Shown here in pieces: positions 20,626-33,472 of a stretch of DNA of 64,000 nucleotides (positions are counted from its first letter, which is position 1; every line of letters starts with the position of its first letter). A program made the translations under genes and the position numbers. The DNA lies in NCBI GenBank assembly GCA_944470555.2, contig OX104127.1:133859113-133923112 (forward strand), in the 5' to 3' direction. Origin of the DNA: Heterobilharzia americana (taxonomy: Eukaryota; Platyhelminthes; Trematoda; Strigeidida; Schistosomatidae). A model generated the notes under the pieces. It was not told the origin of the DNA. It ran no database searches and worked only from the letters and a program-made list of their open reading frames with translations.

Positions 20626-23600
20626 GAGACAGGTACAGTTTTCCGTTACAACATATAGATTCCCATTGTTGAATGAACCAGATGAATCGGTCGCAACTGC
20701 CATAAGAGCTCCTATAAGGATGCCTCAGTATAACGGGTTATTTTAGTCTTGCGCTAATAATGAATAGTATCCGGCAGTTAAAGTAAGAAGTCACTTTTTG
20801 TTCTATCTCGGACTCGCTGACTGAACAATACATTAATTAATTTAATACGTTACCATTAGGTATATGACAGTGAATTGAGCAGCAAATCAAAGGGATGTCA
20901 TTTCCTTTAAGTTTTTTCAACTGCGGTCAATATCCGTCGCTTAATTTTAACGAAAGCAATAAAGCAGTTTTGGAAATTAAGTTGAGTAGTCTTAAATATC
21001 ATGTAGGAGTCTTCTTCCAAACAGCTTTCAATTTCACCCGAATTTCCCTTAGTCATGCTCATGTGAGTTTTTAGTAAGACTAAGTTTTTGGCAGATATTG
21101 ATAGTGAGCTAACTATTTCACGTGAAATCTGTTCAATGACACAACGCATTACGAAATACTATCACGGACTCCATAGACCATGCAACACTACACCTATTTG
21201 CTATAGTGGGTTATAAATCGTTTCGCTTTCCTTTCTTCACTGGTCATTTTTCGACCAAAAACCAGTTCATAGTTCTTTCCTTTCACCCTGCTCTTTTACA
21301 CATTTAAATGAAAAATTTCAAAGATAGTGAAGTCAGGAGTGCCGACGGAGCAGAAAATATTTTCGTATTTCCTCTGATGATACCATCATAAACTAATTAA
21401 CGTGAATGAATGCGCTTGACTCACTGAGTACTTATCAACCACTCGCAGTATCCCAGGTCAGTAGAATGAAATCGTCATTCTTTTGTTAAATACGAATCCA
21501 AAAGATTAGATCAGATATCAAGTTAAATGAGGTCACGATATCAGGCCTCTCTCTAAATTATTTGACTACTTAGAATAGATGAAGTCACTGAAATGAAGTA
21601 CTACTTACTCCTTTTCTGAAGTCATCAGTAATTGAAATCTTGAGGGAATTAGTCTCACAGACGTCCTATAACTCAGAGACAATTGTTAGTAACTTTCCTA
21701 GAACCCATTCCTGGTACTCTGGATAGGAATTTCAAATTCGATTGTCAGAAACATATCCAAATCTATCCTTATGAGTTCGTTTGCTTACTGAATATCCATT
21801 GACAGTAACTGACTAGTACTTAGGTGGTTTCCTTAAAAATTTAATATTCTTGATACTTGGTGATAGCTGAAGGTTTCCAGCCTGGTGGTTGCTGATTCGA
21901 ATCCCTTAGTGGCCAATATATTCATTTCACCTTCAACCACCACCGAGAATCAATACTAATCTGTCAAGCCTCGGCTATCTCAGATGGTCAAGTGATATAA
22001 TACTTTCTTTTCAAAAGTCTTGAAAGAGGGGATCTAAGAGAGCTCATAATGCATAAGATTTCATATTTTACGTTTACATTTACAGACGCAAATCAATTCT
22101 ATGTGGTTCATAAGTCATACTATTCATTCTCTTAATAGTATGTGGCTTGTTTCATTCATCAACAAGCAAGTTTTTGTGGTTACAAAATGGAACAAATCAC
22201 TGTAAAGCTGCGTTCGATATCATTGATAAAAATAAGGGTAAACTGTGGCAGAAAGGCAATATAAATTACGTCCTGACAGATAATTTCGAATTATCAACAA
22301 ATGTTTGTGTAGTAAATTAATTTTTCAGTCAGAAATATCAGTGATGGATTTAACCTACTAGTTGGTTCGACTCATTATACTTCCTCGATTCCACTTGCTC
22401 TTTTGTTACTCCATTTCAGGAATCCAAATTTCAGTTTCTATTCAATTAATAAACTTGTAGACGCAAACATGAAACCTGTTTGATATTGCTATATGTAAGT
22501 AACTATTTATATGGACGAGATTTTGTATCAGTCAGCATGTAAGTACGTATGGTATTACAGATAACCAACTTTACTGGTTCCAGTACTTGCTGTAAACACT
22601 ACAATGCACTGAACTGTTTGAAATAACTTGGTTTTAATGTAGATGAGTAAGATACATGGTATTCGATAAACGTTTTCATACCCTGTTGCAGTTGTAAACA
22701 ATTAAAGTTCAGTTAGCATACACAATTGATGGAAACTGGTATACTTCCTTGATCAACCCAGTCTGAAAAAAGGGGAGAAGCCTTTTTGTGACAACCATAC
22801 AGGAAATAACTTGGCTAATATTGTGTCCAAGATCCTAGGGTTTATAACTATTGGATGCTCGATAAAAACAAACTCGAGAAAACCAGGCAGCTTTCATATT
22901 TGGTCGAGAGTACACAGATCGTATATTCACACCCCAATTGGATTTCACTTACTTACTAGGGCATACTATCTAACTACTGCAAATTAATCAAAAGAACTCT
23001 TCCAAAGTTGTGCTCAAAGTAATGACCCTTATAACTTAAGGCTCTACCACACTGACAATAGTCTCAGAATGTACTTCTGGCTAACATTTACAACAGTTTT
23101 GTACCTAATATACATAAAAAATTATCATATTTAAACTACTGCTGCCATATATGTAAACTAATTTCAGAAATTTTGAAAATATGAACCCAAACATGCTGAA
23201 TTCGATCCACTTTCAAGATCTCCTGCTTTTATAATTCACAGTCACACTCTAGAGCATTATGTCGTTTTCGACTGTGTAAACTTGTTACGAAGGAACACAA
23301 GTTCGTCAAACAAATATGCAGCATGATAAAATGTATAGAATTTGCAACAAATTAGTGGTTATAATAAATTGTTTGATGTTAAGTATGGTGAAAGTACAGT
23401 TTTCACTCAGTTAGTTCAGAAAAAATATGTCTTCCATTGATTTAACCTAAATGAGCATCAGGATCTTTCCTGTATAAGCAAGATGGCTAACAAACTGTAT
23501 CCAATAATATAAGGATAAACGTAATTCCATTTTAGTCTGTTTATTAGAAATGTCACAGTATTATTTACTGAACAAACAGCTTATCTGAAATTCTACTACG

Positions 23601-23845
23601 CTTATCACAAAAAGGGAGAGAACAACAAGATTATGGAACCTGTGTTTCAAAGTTGTGGAGTTACCCGATATGAATATGGACAATAATTTATGTCCAAAGG
23701 GTTATCCAGAGAATAACAGTCTTTCACTATGTGACATTCCAAATAAACGGACTAAAATGAAACTATTCAAGAACAGCTAAACATTACCCAAATGAAATCT
23801 ATTTTATTTTCTTGCAAAATATAAATAGAATTTGAGATTAGTTAG
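20626..23845. other. Long non-coding stretch with one tRNA-like patch
   Basis: No gene seen. A patch at about 21855-21905 has a B-box-like GATTCGAATCCC after GATAGCTGAAGG, and a further CTATCTCAGATGGTC lies at about 21975. This may be an old tRNA-derived SINE, but no second good copy supports it. Otherwise AT-rich. Confidence 0.35.
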
Positions 23846-24035
23846 ATGATAAGTATACTGGCAACTTGCTTAAAATTTGGGGTACCAAAAATTTTCCGGC
23901 AAATACATTTCATCAAATTCTTCTCTTTCAATTTGTTTCAATCGTTTAGATATGTTTTTTGCATGCATCAGGTACTCTTGTACACATTTTTCAAGCCAAC
24001 GACAAAGCAAACAAAAAGGTTATACCGGTAAGACA
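23846..24035 (+). repeat. Unclassified repeat, copy 2, left part
   Basis: It shares GGTACCAAAAATTTTCC..CAAATACATTTCATCAAATTC with 46025-46065 (GGCTACCAAAATTTCCC..CAAATACGTCAAATTC). On the minus strand it reads a coding-like KRLKQIEREEFDE followed by NFGTPNFKQ. Its expected tail appears at 25660-25850, so the copy seems split by the Penelope-like and tandem sequences between. Confidence 0.4.
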
Positions 24036-24299
24036 GGCTTATAAATTCATGAAAATGCAATAAATTACTATTCTTCTGGTGACTTTGTTGAATTCTAGAA
24101 TTTTGGGACTGACGAAATACACCCATTACTCATGAATAAGAACAAGACATGTATCAGCGAAGAAATAGTTCTTTTAAACGACATCACTATCCAGCTCTAC
24201 ATTCGTATTTATAATCAGTAAAATAACAGATTATTGAAATAAAAAGTTAGTCAATATGAAAAATGTATAATGTGTCGATGAAGTGATTTGTTCCAGTGG

Positions 24300-24540
24300 A
24301 AGAAATGAAAAAAGGTCACTGAATGAGGAACAAACTTATAAAAGGTAGTGAGATAAGGGACAGATGATGTCAAAGGATTATAAAACGATGATAATTTAAC
24401 GAAACCATGAAAATAGGTCAGTGAATAAGGAACAAATTGATATAAAATAGTGAAATATGAGTAAAATTCTGTCAATGAAGTGAAAAATGGTGATAATGAT
24501 GAAAATAAAAGAGAAATTTATGAAGTGAAGTGAAATGAAA
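24300..24540. repeat. Degenerate tandem duplication, about 103-bp period
   Basis: GGTCACTGAATGAGGAACAAA (from 24313) recurs as GGTCAGTGAATAAGGAACAAA (from 24416), with similar following sequence. Translations of this patch show the same duplication, which explains the repetitive hydrophobic open frames on the minus strand. Confidence 0.6.
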
Positions 24541-24569
24541 TTGGTAAAATAACCTAAATGAATCATTAA

Positions 24570-25480
24570 GGCCAAGGTAGAGGAATTGGTTTCACAAAAC
24601 GTTTTTGAATGCAAAGTTTCGGTTTTCATTCACGCACACCTAATGCTTCAACCATGCATAAGTGATGGAACGTAGACCTTTGGAGTAGTTCAATTTAATT
24701 TTAAAGGATGAATCTCGAGGAGCTGAGTAACGCAACTGTACTAGGTGTTCACATATGGATAAAGTTTTTTTCTTCACTCGCCATCTGGTAAGCCAAACCC
24801 TGTAATATTCAGCAACACGTTTTCGGAGGGCTGACTTACAAAGTCCAATACAGTAAGCTCCACAGGAGCATGTGAATTTTTAGTTACACATAAATGGGGA
24901 CATAAGCGGTAGCCTATCTTTCACGCATTTTCAGATGACGGCGGCTGGAGAAAATCAATCTTAAGCAGCATAAAAGCTACTATTGATACACTTTGAAAGA
25001 CGGATTTCAGCACTTCGGCTGTAGTGTCTCCTTTGAATTCTAGTTTCATAGTTAAGATTTTCTTACAAACTATAATAGGATGAGGGGTGATTTACCTTTT
25101 AAACGAACAAATTTCTAAGATTACTTCTTTAAGTGGCCCATTTTTCAGCCTTGCTATAAAGATATCGTCTAGGATAGGGTCTAATGGAGACCCCATTGCG
25201 ACTTAGTTCATCTGATCATAAATCGCATCATTAAATCTGAACTGTACATTAAAAGTACATCTTAATATCGGTTCCTTTAGGTGGTTCGTGGGCAATATTA
25301 TTAGAATTAATGTAACTCCATAGATAACAAACAGTTGCAACACGTAGAACATTGGTAAATAGAAAACAAAAATGAAGAGATATCACGTTTATCCATTGTG
25401 TTGATTTCTTTGATGCAGCGAACAAAGTGAAATGTATTAGGAAGACTGTATTTGCACAGATTTTATCTCATAGGTTCAAG
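24570..25480 (-). pseudogene. Penelope-like element remnant: RT end and GIY-YIG endonuclease
   Basis: On the minus strand a reverse transcriptase motif FNDAIYDQMN, then a stop, then VAMGSPLDPILDDIF is readable at about 25150-25260. It matches the FNGxxYxQxxGVAMGSPLGPxLADIF block of Penelope-like elements. Further on (about 24843-24880) comes FTCSCGAYCIG, a worn form of the CSCGxxYIG heart of the GIY-YIG domain. ALRKRVAEYY, ICEHLVQL and SAPRDSSFKI follow, and the usual short C-terminal block lies near 24580. Stops and frame changes show a dead copy. Penelope-like elements can carry hammerhead motifs; the palindrome at 6478-6790 may belong to the same group. Confidence 0.7.
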
Positions 25481-25619
25481 CATTATACTGAGTCACTTCA
25501 CCAATGAGTGATAAGGTGAACTGAGTATATGTGGCAGAATAAAGTACCACCACCAAAGTTTACTCGTTTTTCGATTCCTTCACCAGTCCAAACTAGATGC
25601 TAATGTAATACCAGGTGTG

Positions 25620-25855
25620 TGTTTCACATCATGGCTTCTGTTACTGTTATTGCTAAAATTATTTAAATGCAATGATCATTTCGCTTAAACATATTGTACA
25701 GGGAATCGATTTTTTGGACTATTACCTTCTGAGAACTCCATACTGTACAACAGGTCTTGTTTGGAAATAAGGTTATTGTTATTTTCATTGTTATTATTGT
25801 TACTATCATTATTATTATTTTAAAATACATAAACCTAACAGGCAGCTTGTACAAA
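25620..25855 (+). repeat. Unclassified repeat, copy 2, tail part
   Basis: ATGATCATTTCGCTTAAACATATTGTACAGGG..CTCCATACTGTA aligns with 46395-46475 (GTAATCATTTTGTTTAAAATATTGTTCTGTG..TTCCATACTGTA). It ends in an impure (ATT)n run at about 25770-25825. Confidence 0.45.
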
Positions 25856-26650
25856 GCAAGAAGACAATAAAAAGTAGTGTCAACAAAGTTAAATTACTCA
25901 ACAATGACTTATAGTAAACAGTAAATTTAAAGGAGTAAGAACACTATTTTGTATGATAGTAATAATCTCTGGGCTTTTGACAGACTCTACCATGGTAACA
26001 AAAACCTTTGTCAGTAAACTGTTAGCTAGATTCTTAGTCTTGTTCTTACTTATGTAGGTTTACAGGCAAAGTAACATATTACTGTAAGAACAAAAGAAAG
26101 TGCTCCATATCTAGGATACATATGATTTTAAAATATTACTGACTAAACATCTTTTCAAGTGGCCATAGCTGACCAATGAAAAATGTTTACAGGATGTTTA
26201 GTCTTAAAATGTAAGTGAACTGAGACTACTATTGACGAAGTTAATTTCCTCGTCATCTATTTGTGTTGATGTTTTTGTTAACTATTCTTTTGTTCCAACT
26301 GTTCAGACCCCATAAGTTGTTTTCGTAGGCTATATCTTCTTCAAATAGACGTTTAACGAAATAAACTTCAGTTGTTTTCCATACTACTCTGGAACATATT
26401 CAACATACGTGTAGCTAGCTTGGTCCTAGACAGCTTTGGGTTTTTCAGTGAGGAAATTTTACAACAGTCCTATTATGAACAAAAGGGAAGTTTTGCCTAG
26501 TCACCAAACATTACAGTTTACTTTCAAATGAATCTGACTTGAATATAATAGTAGGGCACAAATGCTGCCGTAAGTCATATGATACATGAAGATTATAATT
26601 TCTCAAACGATTCATTATTGCAATTTATGTCCTAGTAAAAAAACCATTAT
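25856..26650. other. Non-coding stretch
   Basis: Nothing recognised. Confidence 0.35.
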
Positions 26651-27965
26651 TATTTTTTGTTCTTTGAATTCCTGGTGGAATATAGGGCTTCACTAGCACG
26701 TCGCCACTTAACTCTTCTCTTTGCAGTCTTTTGAACCTGCCTCCACGACTGTTCACAAGCTTTCATTTCTTCCTCACACCATCTCCTCCATGTCACCATC
26801 ACCTCGGACGCCTAACTCGTCGTTTCTCCTTTGGATTTCACTTTAGGCCCTGGCCTGGCGTGTGATGTCTCCGAATGGTCTTCTCAATGTATGCTCAATA
26901 CATCTCCACCTTCTTCAGCATAACTGTTAAGCCATAGGTTCTTGGCTGGCTTATTGCCAGAGTGATTCCCTTGTTGCTTATTCTTTCTGACCATCTATCT
27001 GATCTTCAATACCAAGTGAGGATAGGCAGCAGCTGTTGGTGTATGTCTGTAGTTTGTTAGAAATGCTTTTCGCAACGCGCTAAGTCTCTCAACCATCACA
27101 TAGAAGCACTGACTTACCTGACTAAATTAGTGTTGAAAATCCGGATCTTCTTCTTTATGCTCAGCACAGTGGAGTGCAGTAGATTTCCACACTGATTTCA
27201 GATTAATGAGGACATTTCTTGCCGTCTTTCCGATCCTGGCTGCTTTGGCATCGTCATCTGTGCTTGTGCCGCCTGTAGTTAAAACCATGCTGCCGAGGCA
27301 AGTAGATGATGAAAGAGACCACTTTCTTTAGGTTTCTCCCGTTGATAGTGATTGATGCTTGTTGCTGTTGTTGCTATTGATCGAGTATCTTCATCACCTC
27401 TGTCTTCTGTAGGTCCACCTGGAGTTTTGTCTTCGCTGCTTTTTCTACCAACTTGTTAGTTTTCACCTGTAAATCTTCGACATTAGACATAGATCATCAT
27501 CGACGGTGAAATCCGAATCTTCTTCTGGGGTCATTTCACCGGCTAAACAGTGTTTGCTCATCTTCTCACAGTTTGTTGCATGATCCAGTCCTGTCGACCA
27601 CAATAAGATTTGTGGCACTCCACAGTATTGAAGCAGTTTCCAAATTACTTCTCGGCCGACGCTGTGGAAGGCCTCTCCGAAATCGATGAAGTCGAGGTAG
27701 AGGGTTGACTGCTATTCTCTGCTCTGTTCTATGATGATGCGTAGTGCAGCGTTGCAGCTTGATCCGCACATGATTTGTTTTTCCTTAAGTCAGCCAGCCA
27801 GTTCCGTTCGTAATTTTGAATTCAGATGATTTTTTAATCTCTCTAGGATGACGCGGCTTAATATTTTGCTTGAAGCGGACAGAAATAAGATTCTGCACCA
27901 GTTTTGCAAAGACTTAGGTCGCCCTTCCTTCGGAGTTTGAAAAGGTAGCCCTTCTACCAGTTATC
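26651..27965 (-). mobile_element. RTE-clade retrotransposon copy D, older
   Basis: On the minus strand it starts near the KLPKKGxLSVCKNWRGI-type RT region (about 27940), with NxxLRxExAGxRKxKSCA-like text, and passes IALRIIIEQS near 27740. It has a deletion of roughly 150 bp around 27600 that removes the GVRQG/LSP region. It then continues through VDDDLCLMS near 27500, the C-terminal region and an ATT-rich tail at 26645-26660. It shares the 5-bp duplication in the VDW-IM region (27580-27600) but lacks the 4-bp insertion, the pentamer expansion and the TAG stop of copies A-C. It is therefore from a related, older branch. Confidence 0.8.
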
Positions 27966-29159
27966 AGGTAGTGATGGTAGACTGCTTGATTTTTCAAATT
28001 CTGTCAGTCTTTTTCAAAACTAATATGACAGTTACCACTCCATAGCTATTGAAACGTTATAATCTCTAAATGATCTCCGCTGACATAGAATGACTCCCAT
28101 GATCATGTTTTGATTTCCAAAATGCCTGAAACTGAAATAGATTGTCCAATTTCATCTCTTATATACACTGCTGATATTCACAGTTTTAGGCAAACCATCG
28201 AAAAACGATTAAGGATTTTTTGTTTGATGCGCTATATTCATCTAATAACAATCACTTAACTTAAACACTTATATGAGAACCTCGCATAGGGCTATCAAAG
28301 TTGTCATGCGTACTACAAGCCTTAGGGATCAAGAACTTGAGTGCAAAAAAATCTGTGTACTTAGACAATTCAGTTCTAGAGTAAAACATTTAGTCAGCTA
28401 TCCAGTTCCCAATGAAAATTAGTTCATAATTGATTTGATGACAAACCGATTGGTTTAATAATGATGATATTTGACTGCGAAAAATTAAAAATCCTTTAAA
28501 TTGTCCAATTTAACTAGAGTTGTATTTCATCTTAAATGTATATGGATTAATAGTTCTCAGGTATTTCCTAACACTTAACCTCATATATGAATAATACTGG
28601 TCTTTGTTGACACAATTCTGTCTCTTGTTGTATTGTTGTAAAGCCCATTAGTGTCCACTATTTATCCTTGTCTTTAGTGTTTACCTCTTTAAATTAGGTA
28701 AATTGAGAGAGGGGAAATAATATTTATGCCATTCAAGTCATCTTTTTTTATATCTTCTAATAGCCTTAATTATGACCTTCTAAAAACTACAGGCAGACAG
28801 AGGACAATAGCGCATAAATGCTGTATGTTTATGCGTTTTGCGTTTGCTAGAAAAACGAAGGGAAGGAGTGAATTAGAAACACACCCATTAAGTAAACTTA
28901 AGTTAGGATAGACAGGAAATCCTTAGTATAAGCAGAAAAATATTACTAATTGCTACATTTTAAGTATTTTTAATGTTTCACTGTTGATACGTATGTTTCT
29001 ACACTTCTAAAAAAAGAGACACAGGTGATACTTTAGTCGTAGAATCACTGAGACCTTATGATGACGCCTTTTGTTTACATATATGGTAAAGATTAATTTG
29101 CTTATACTGGCCGTTTGCTGGATGACAGTGGTCTAAAAGTTGGTTTTATCACAGATTAA
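27966..29159. other. Non-coding stretch
   Basis: AT-rich; the short frame at 28726-28911 has no motif. Confidence 0.35.
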
Positions 29160-29425
29160 CATCACTTGCAGTACCACTGAGAACATTGGTGCACTGAGTT
29201 TCTTCAGCAGTGCGCACACATAATGCTACTAGAAATCGGGTGTAGAACCAGCAGGTCTGGTGACGAACATATTGCCATTCAGCCGTTAGGTTGAAATCCA
29301 GTTGTCTACTAATTCCTACTTGTGTGAGTTCAACATATAGTACAACCATCACCAATGCTATCAGTGGGCATCCACTTAACCTTTGACCTATTTGATCGTG
29401 CAGGTCATGGCTTTTAATTTCAACT
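29160..29425 (-). repeat. SINE-A, strongly diverged copy
   Basis: TTCAGCAGTGCGCAC, GGTTGAAATCCAGTTG, ATTCCTACTTGTGTGAGTTCA and CAACCATCACCAATG match the reverse-complemented SINE-A order (CCTCAGCAGTGCGCAC, GGTCGGAATCCAATGG, TTTCCTACTTCTGTCAGTTCA, ACCACCATCCAATGTC). The 124-codon open frame over it on the minus strand is therefore not a gene. Confidence 0.55.
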
Positions 29426-30734
29426 TTGGAAACTCCTCTCAAAACAACTAACCAATGGTTGATTGAAGGCAATTTAACTGTCGATTTGTAAGTAGTTCCT
29501 AACTTGAGAGTAGTCTTAATCACGGTTGATGACAGTTAGTGATTTATTTTTACCAAAATACTAATTATTTTTCAATTATAACCATTCATTGAATGTCTGA
29601 GAATGGATCCCTTTTCTGCATTTATTTAAATTATACTTAAATTCCACATTGTAATATACCTTGGGTAATACAAGAAGATAGTATATACATGACAACACAC
29701 TATACTGTAGGCGTCTATTACCTGAAAACTTTCTAGTTGCATATTTGAGGCATGGTGATTTTTGCTCAGGTAATACCTCCAGATTTGTATAACTTTGGAA
29801 TTACAGATAAGCAAAAGTTGGAACAGACGGAGATATTTTTATAAATGAGTGAAATGAATTTAGTGCTATGAAGCTCGTTGTTTCGGCGCAAATTGCTTGG
29901 ATGTACTCACATATGTCATCAGTGTATCTTCTTCACAAATGGCTATCTTTCGACTTTAGTCACTTTTATACTTATTGAATTTCTATGTATCCAGTTAAAG
30001 AGATAGCTAACAGCTACAGGAAAGCCTTAGAAAAAAGTAGCCGGAAACTGTATATAGAATGTAATTGATTTATAACTAGATACATACTAGATAGATACTA
30101 GATACAATCCAGCTGAAAATAAAATATTCCAAGTCTTGATTAAGTTCAATGCATTCACATGGCTGAGTCACAAAGGTATTACATTAACTGCTGTAGATAA
30201 ACAATAGTGATCGTTAGAATTATGAGTATTGTGTTCGTGAAATGAAACAGTTGTCCAATACCGTCGAGAAGTATGTGTACTTACATCACATTTGGTTGAT
30301 CATAGTGGTTACGACTTCTTACTAGTACTTCAGAAAATCCATACCTAAGTAAGCCTTTAGTGAGTACAGAATGGGAATCCAGTTGGTATTTTACTTTTGT
30401 TTACCTTAACGCAGTAATGGTTGGAGAATAACGTCCTTTACAAACTTATTTAGGCTGGTTGTTTACACAACTAACTATGCATAGGTCTGTAAAATATATT
30501 TTCAGAAGTCTTTTTAGCCAAAACAGTAAACATATCAATGTTATTCACTGCTGAAAATGAAAACCATTAGACCGAAAAGCTTGTGCATGCATTTGTAATA
30601 AACTGAAGAGCTCTAATATAAAAAGTTTAGTTTGAAGGCTTGTTGAGATTAACTGATCTCATGGCAGTACTCACCTCGGGCTGAAAACAGTCGAAGAACA
30701 AATTGATAATCTAAGGGTACTAGGTAGCTAACTC
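29426..30734. other. Non-coding stretch
   Basis: Nothing recognised. Confidence 0.35.
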
Positions 30735-31035
30735 ATCCTACCAGTATTCACCAATAAACTCACAAGAATCGAACCCATGACGTTCAGGATAAACGACTAG
30801 CAAGTTACCATTAAGTCACTCGGTCGGAACCCATTCAGTTGCAATTTAACATTTATGTCAATTCGCGATACAGCACCACCTTCATTCAATGTCATCGTTG
30901 AGTACTCTTTGTTACGCCCAACTTGCTTTGCCTCATCAGTCCTGATATGTCATTAGATCTTTGGAAAATCTCATCTCCAAGAATGTAACTAACGAGCGCT
31001 GTACAGTAATTCAGTTTAGAGGCTTATGGTTTCGC
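30735..31035 (-). repeat. SINE-A, minus copy of a variant subfamily
   Basis: It contains AATCGAACCCATGACGTTCAGG (reverse B box), TTACCATTAAGTCACTCGG (reverse A box) and a 5' part with CATTAGATCTTTGGAAAATCTCATCTC. That last segment is found inverted at about 31605-31645, marking a shared subfamily. The ribozyme region is not recognisable. Confidence 0.65.
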
Positions 31036-31439
31036 TTTATAAGAAGTTGATGGAAGTGAGAAAAAAAAACCTCCAAAGACTTTTAAAGACTGGTCTTTCT
31101 TGTCGTGTTCTATGTTTAATATTATACAAAATGAACTCAAATCAAACTATTTAATGAACTACTGTGCATTGTCATACGTAATAACCTAGTATCATAAACA
31201 AATTTTGGATGAAGTGTTTACAACAAACATTTGTGCATAGCATATATGAATCCATTCCATAATGCACAAAAGATTTTCACTGATATATTTTACAACTTCG
31301 TTATTCTATCCGAAAGATCCATAAAGCTGATAAGTGTAAGGTCTTCACCAAAGAATTATTCATAGGTGGTTATATATGTGTCAAACTCAGTAAGCTATTA
31401 AGGACTTACTTTTGGTTAGCTTAAATCTTTCATAGTCAT

Positions 31440-31962
31440 GTTCATCCCTGAAAGCCGAACCCTAAGATTTCGCTATCAGAAAGTTACCACTAAGCCTATC
31501 AGCTTAAATCAACTGGTTCACATATTTTCCCACTTCTGAACACCTGCGATAAAGAGAACCTTTAAACCTCCAAACTGATTTACTGTACAGCACTCATTAG
31601 TTACATTCTTCGAGATGAGATTTCCCGAAGATCTAATGACATATCAAATTGGGCGTGAAAAAGAGTACTCAAAGATGGCAGTGAATGAAGGTCGTGCTAT
31701 ATCACGAATTGATTTCAATGTGAAACTGTGAATAAATGGGTTCCGACAGAATGACTCAGTGGTAACGTGCTCTCCATGAAGCCTGAATGTCCTGGGTTCA
31801 ATCCCGGAGAGGCGGGTTGATGGGTGGGCACGCTTGAGAAATCCTACAGTAAAATAAAACAGCTCTCTACTTCCGTCAGATTATCAGTGGTTTTTTAAAT
31901 GATCTCAGCCAGTGATAAATACTACCGTGAAATCAACAAGCTTCCACAAACCTTCGAACTAA
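31440..31962. repeat. SINE-A: minus fragment followed by near-full + copy
   Basis: A minus fragment (31447-31545, with GTTACCACTAAGCC) precedes a + copy (about 31560-31962). The + copy has A box TGACTCAGTGGTAAC, B box GGGTTCAATCCC, and AAAACAGCTCTC in place of GAAACAGCTGTC. The 5' part resembles the inverted copy at 30735-31035. The ribozyme core is lost (TTGAGAAATCC). Confidence 0.65.
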
Positions 31963-32086
31963 TTTTTTTGGTTTTTAACTGTATCAAACTTCAGTTCATC
32001 CAAAATTAAATCAAGCCTTTGAGTAGAATTGCAGCAATGGACACTAATCTTGAAGCTTAAAAGGTATTTGAAAACATTCAGGCAAG

Positions 32087-32120
<34 letters not shown>

Positions 32121-33077
32121 AAAGAATTCAAAGCACAGCACATTTATCTACAGATCAATAGTAACTTACTTCAGAAAAGCTGAGTGATGTAAAGTTAACA
32201 TGAAAAAACAAGACTGAGAGAACTTGGTATCAAACATGATGAGATCTAAATCAAAGACAATGAAATATAACGTAGATGTAAATTCCAATAATATGCTTAA
32301 ATTTCAAAGAGAGGCTAAACAGTGATAGTAAATGTGTCAGAGCTAATGATTTCTAGCCATTTCACTTAAGGTTTTCAGCTATCAAAGTTTTACCCTCTCA
32401 TTGACCCACATCTTCAGCACATCGTTTGATAATAAAACTTACAAAAGATGATTTAGTGGGGAAAAAATTTTCCTTCCAACAAATCATTTTTCAGAAGCAT
32501 CGCTTTCGTATTTATATTAACACTAAAAATATATGTCCATCAGTAGTTAGTAGGTTAATACGAAGTCAGCAAAATCTGTCAATAGAGTCGTAAGGTGATT
32601 ATGATTAGAACCACATACACCAGACCCATGAATTAATTCAGATGTTGTCAGAAATGAAAGAAGCTGATGTTATAATGAGTGCAACACATTTCCTGGCTAT
32701 TCTAGTCAATAAAATTTCATATCCAAATCAAATTAATAATTTTCACTGTCTAATACAATGCACTAAGCATCATTATTTCCAACCAGACTATCCTTTTAAA
32801 CTTCAGTGACAGTTTAAAGAAAACACTCACAAACCATCTGTTAACTTTCTTTTGGATTAGTGAATAATTAACACAGTATGTTATGAGTAACTTGAACATC
32901 GATTAAAGTTGACTTTTGTATTATGAACCTTTGATTCAGAATTGTTTGGGTCTTTAAAGTGACTTGAAAATTCTGATTGTCACTGCGTCAGAGATTATTA
33001 GTTGACCATAATAACCATTCCTTCTATACAAAATATTAAATAGAACAGTAAAAACTAAGGTAAATCGATATAGTTGA
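31963..33077. other. Non-coding stretch with (AT)n
   Basis: Holds the (AT)n run at 32089-32117; otherwise nothing recognised. Confidence 0.4.
32089..32117. repeat. (AT)n microsatellite
   Basis: About 29 bp of AT dinucleotide. Confidence 0.9.
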
Positions 33078-33472
33078 TTTTAGGTTGGAATTCACCACGG
33101 ACTGACATCATTTGGAGAAGATTGGGAACTTGAAAGCACTGAACAGCTGTATCTCCCTACTTTGAGACTCCTCATCAGTGCGCACCCATGACCCCACCAT
33201 ACCAGGGATCTAACCCAGGACCTTCAGTGGGTCAAAATCCAATGGTCCACATTTCCTACCTCTGTCAGTTCACTTTATAGCGTGATCTAAATCCAGTATT
33301 GTTGTTGAGAAGCTGTCCTCATGTTCGAATTGGATGGCTTCACTGGTCACGACTTCTCAATGGAACTTCAGGAATCACCTCTTGAAGCTAGTCACCAGTG
33401 AGCGCTAGTTTAATTTTATCTGGAGGTTTGTGAAGGTTTAACAATTGTTTTTTAGTTGGAATTCATCAATAA
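33078..33472 (-). repeat. SINE-A, longer-than-unit copy
   Basis: Reading the minus strand, it opens with the SINE-A 3' block (GATGAATTCCAACT, about 33468-33453), then CACAAACCTCC and the 5' block (GCGCTCACTGGTGACTAGC). It runs the whole unit and ends with the same 3' block again (GTGAATTCCAACCTAAAATC, 33097-33078). The two end blocks lie about 371 bp apart. The hammerhead has an altered core (CTGATGAGGAG), a weak stem II and GAGATACAGC for GACGAAACAGC. Confidence 0.75.

Noticed and set aside
29149..29523. 124-codon open frame on the minus strand
   Set aside because: It lies over a diverged SINE-A copy, whose ordered blocks can be recognised; the frame has no domain.
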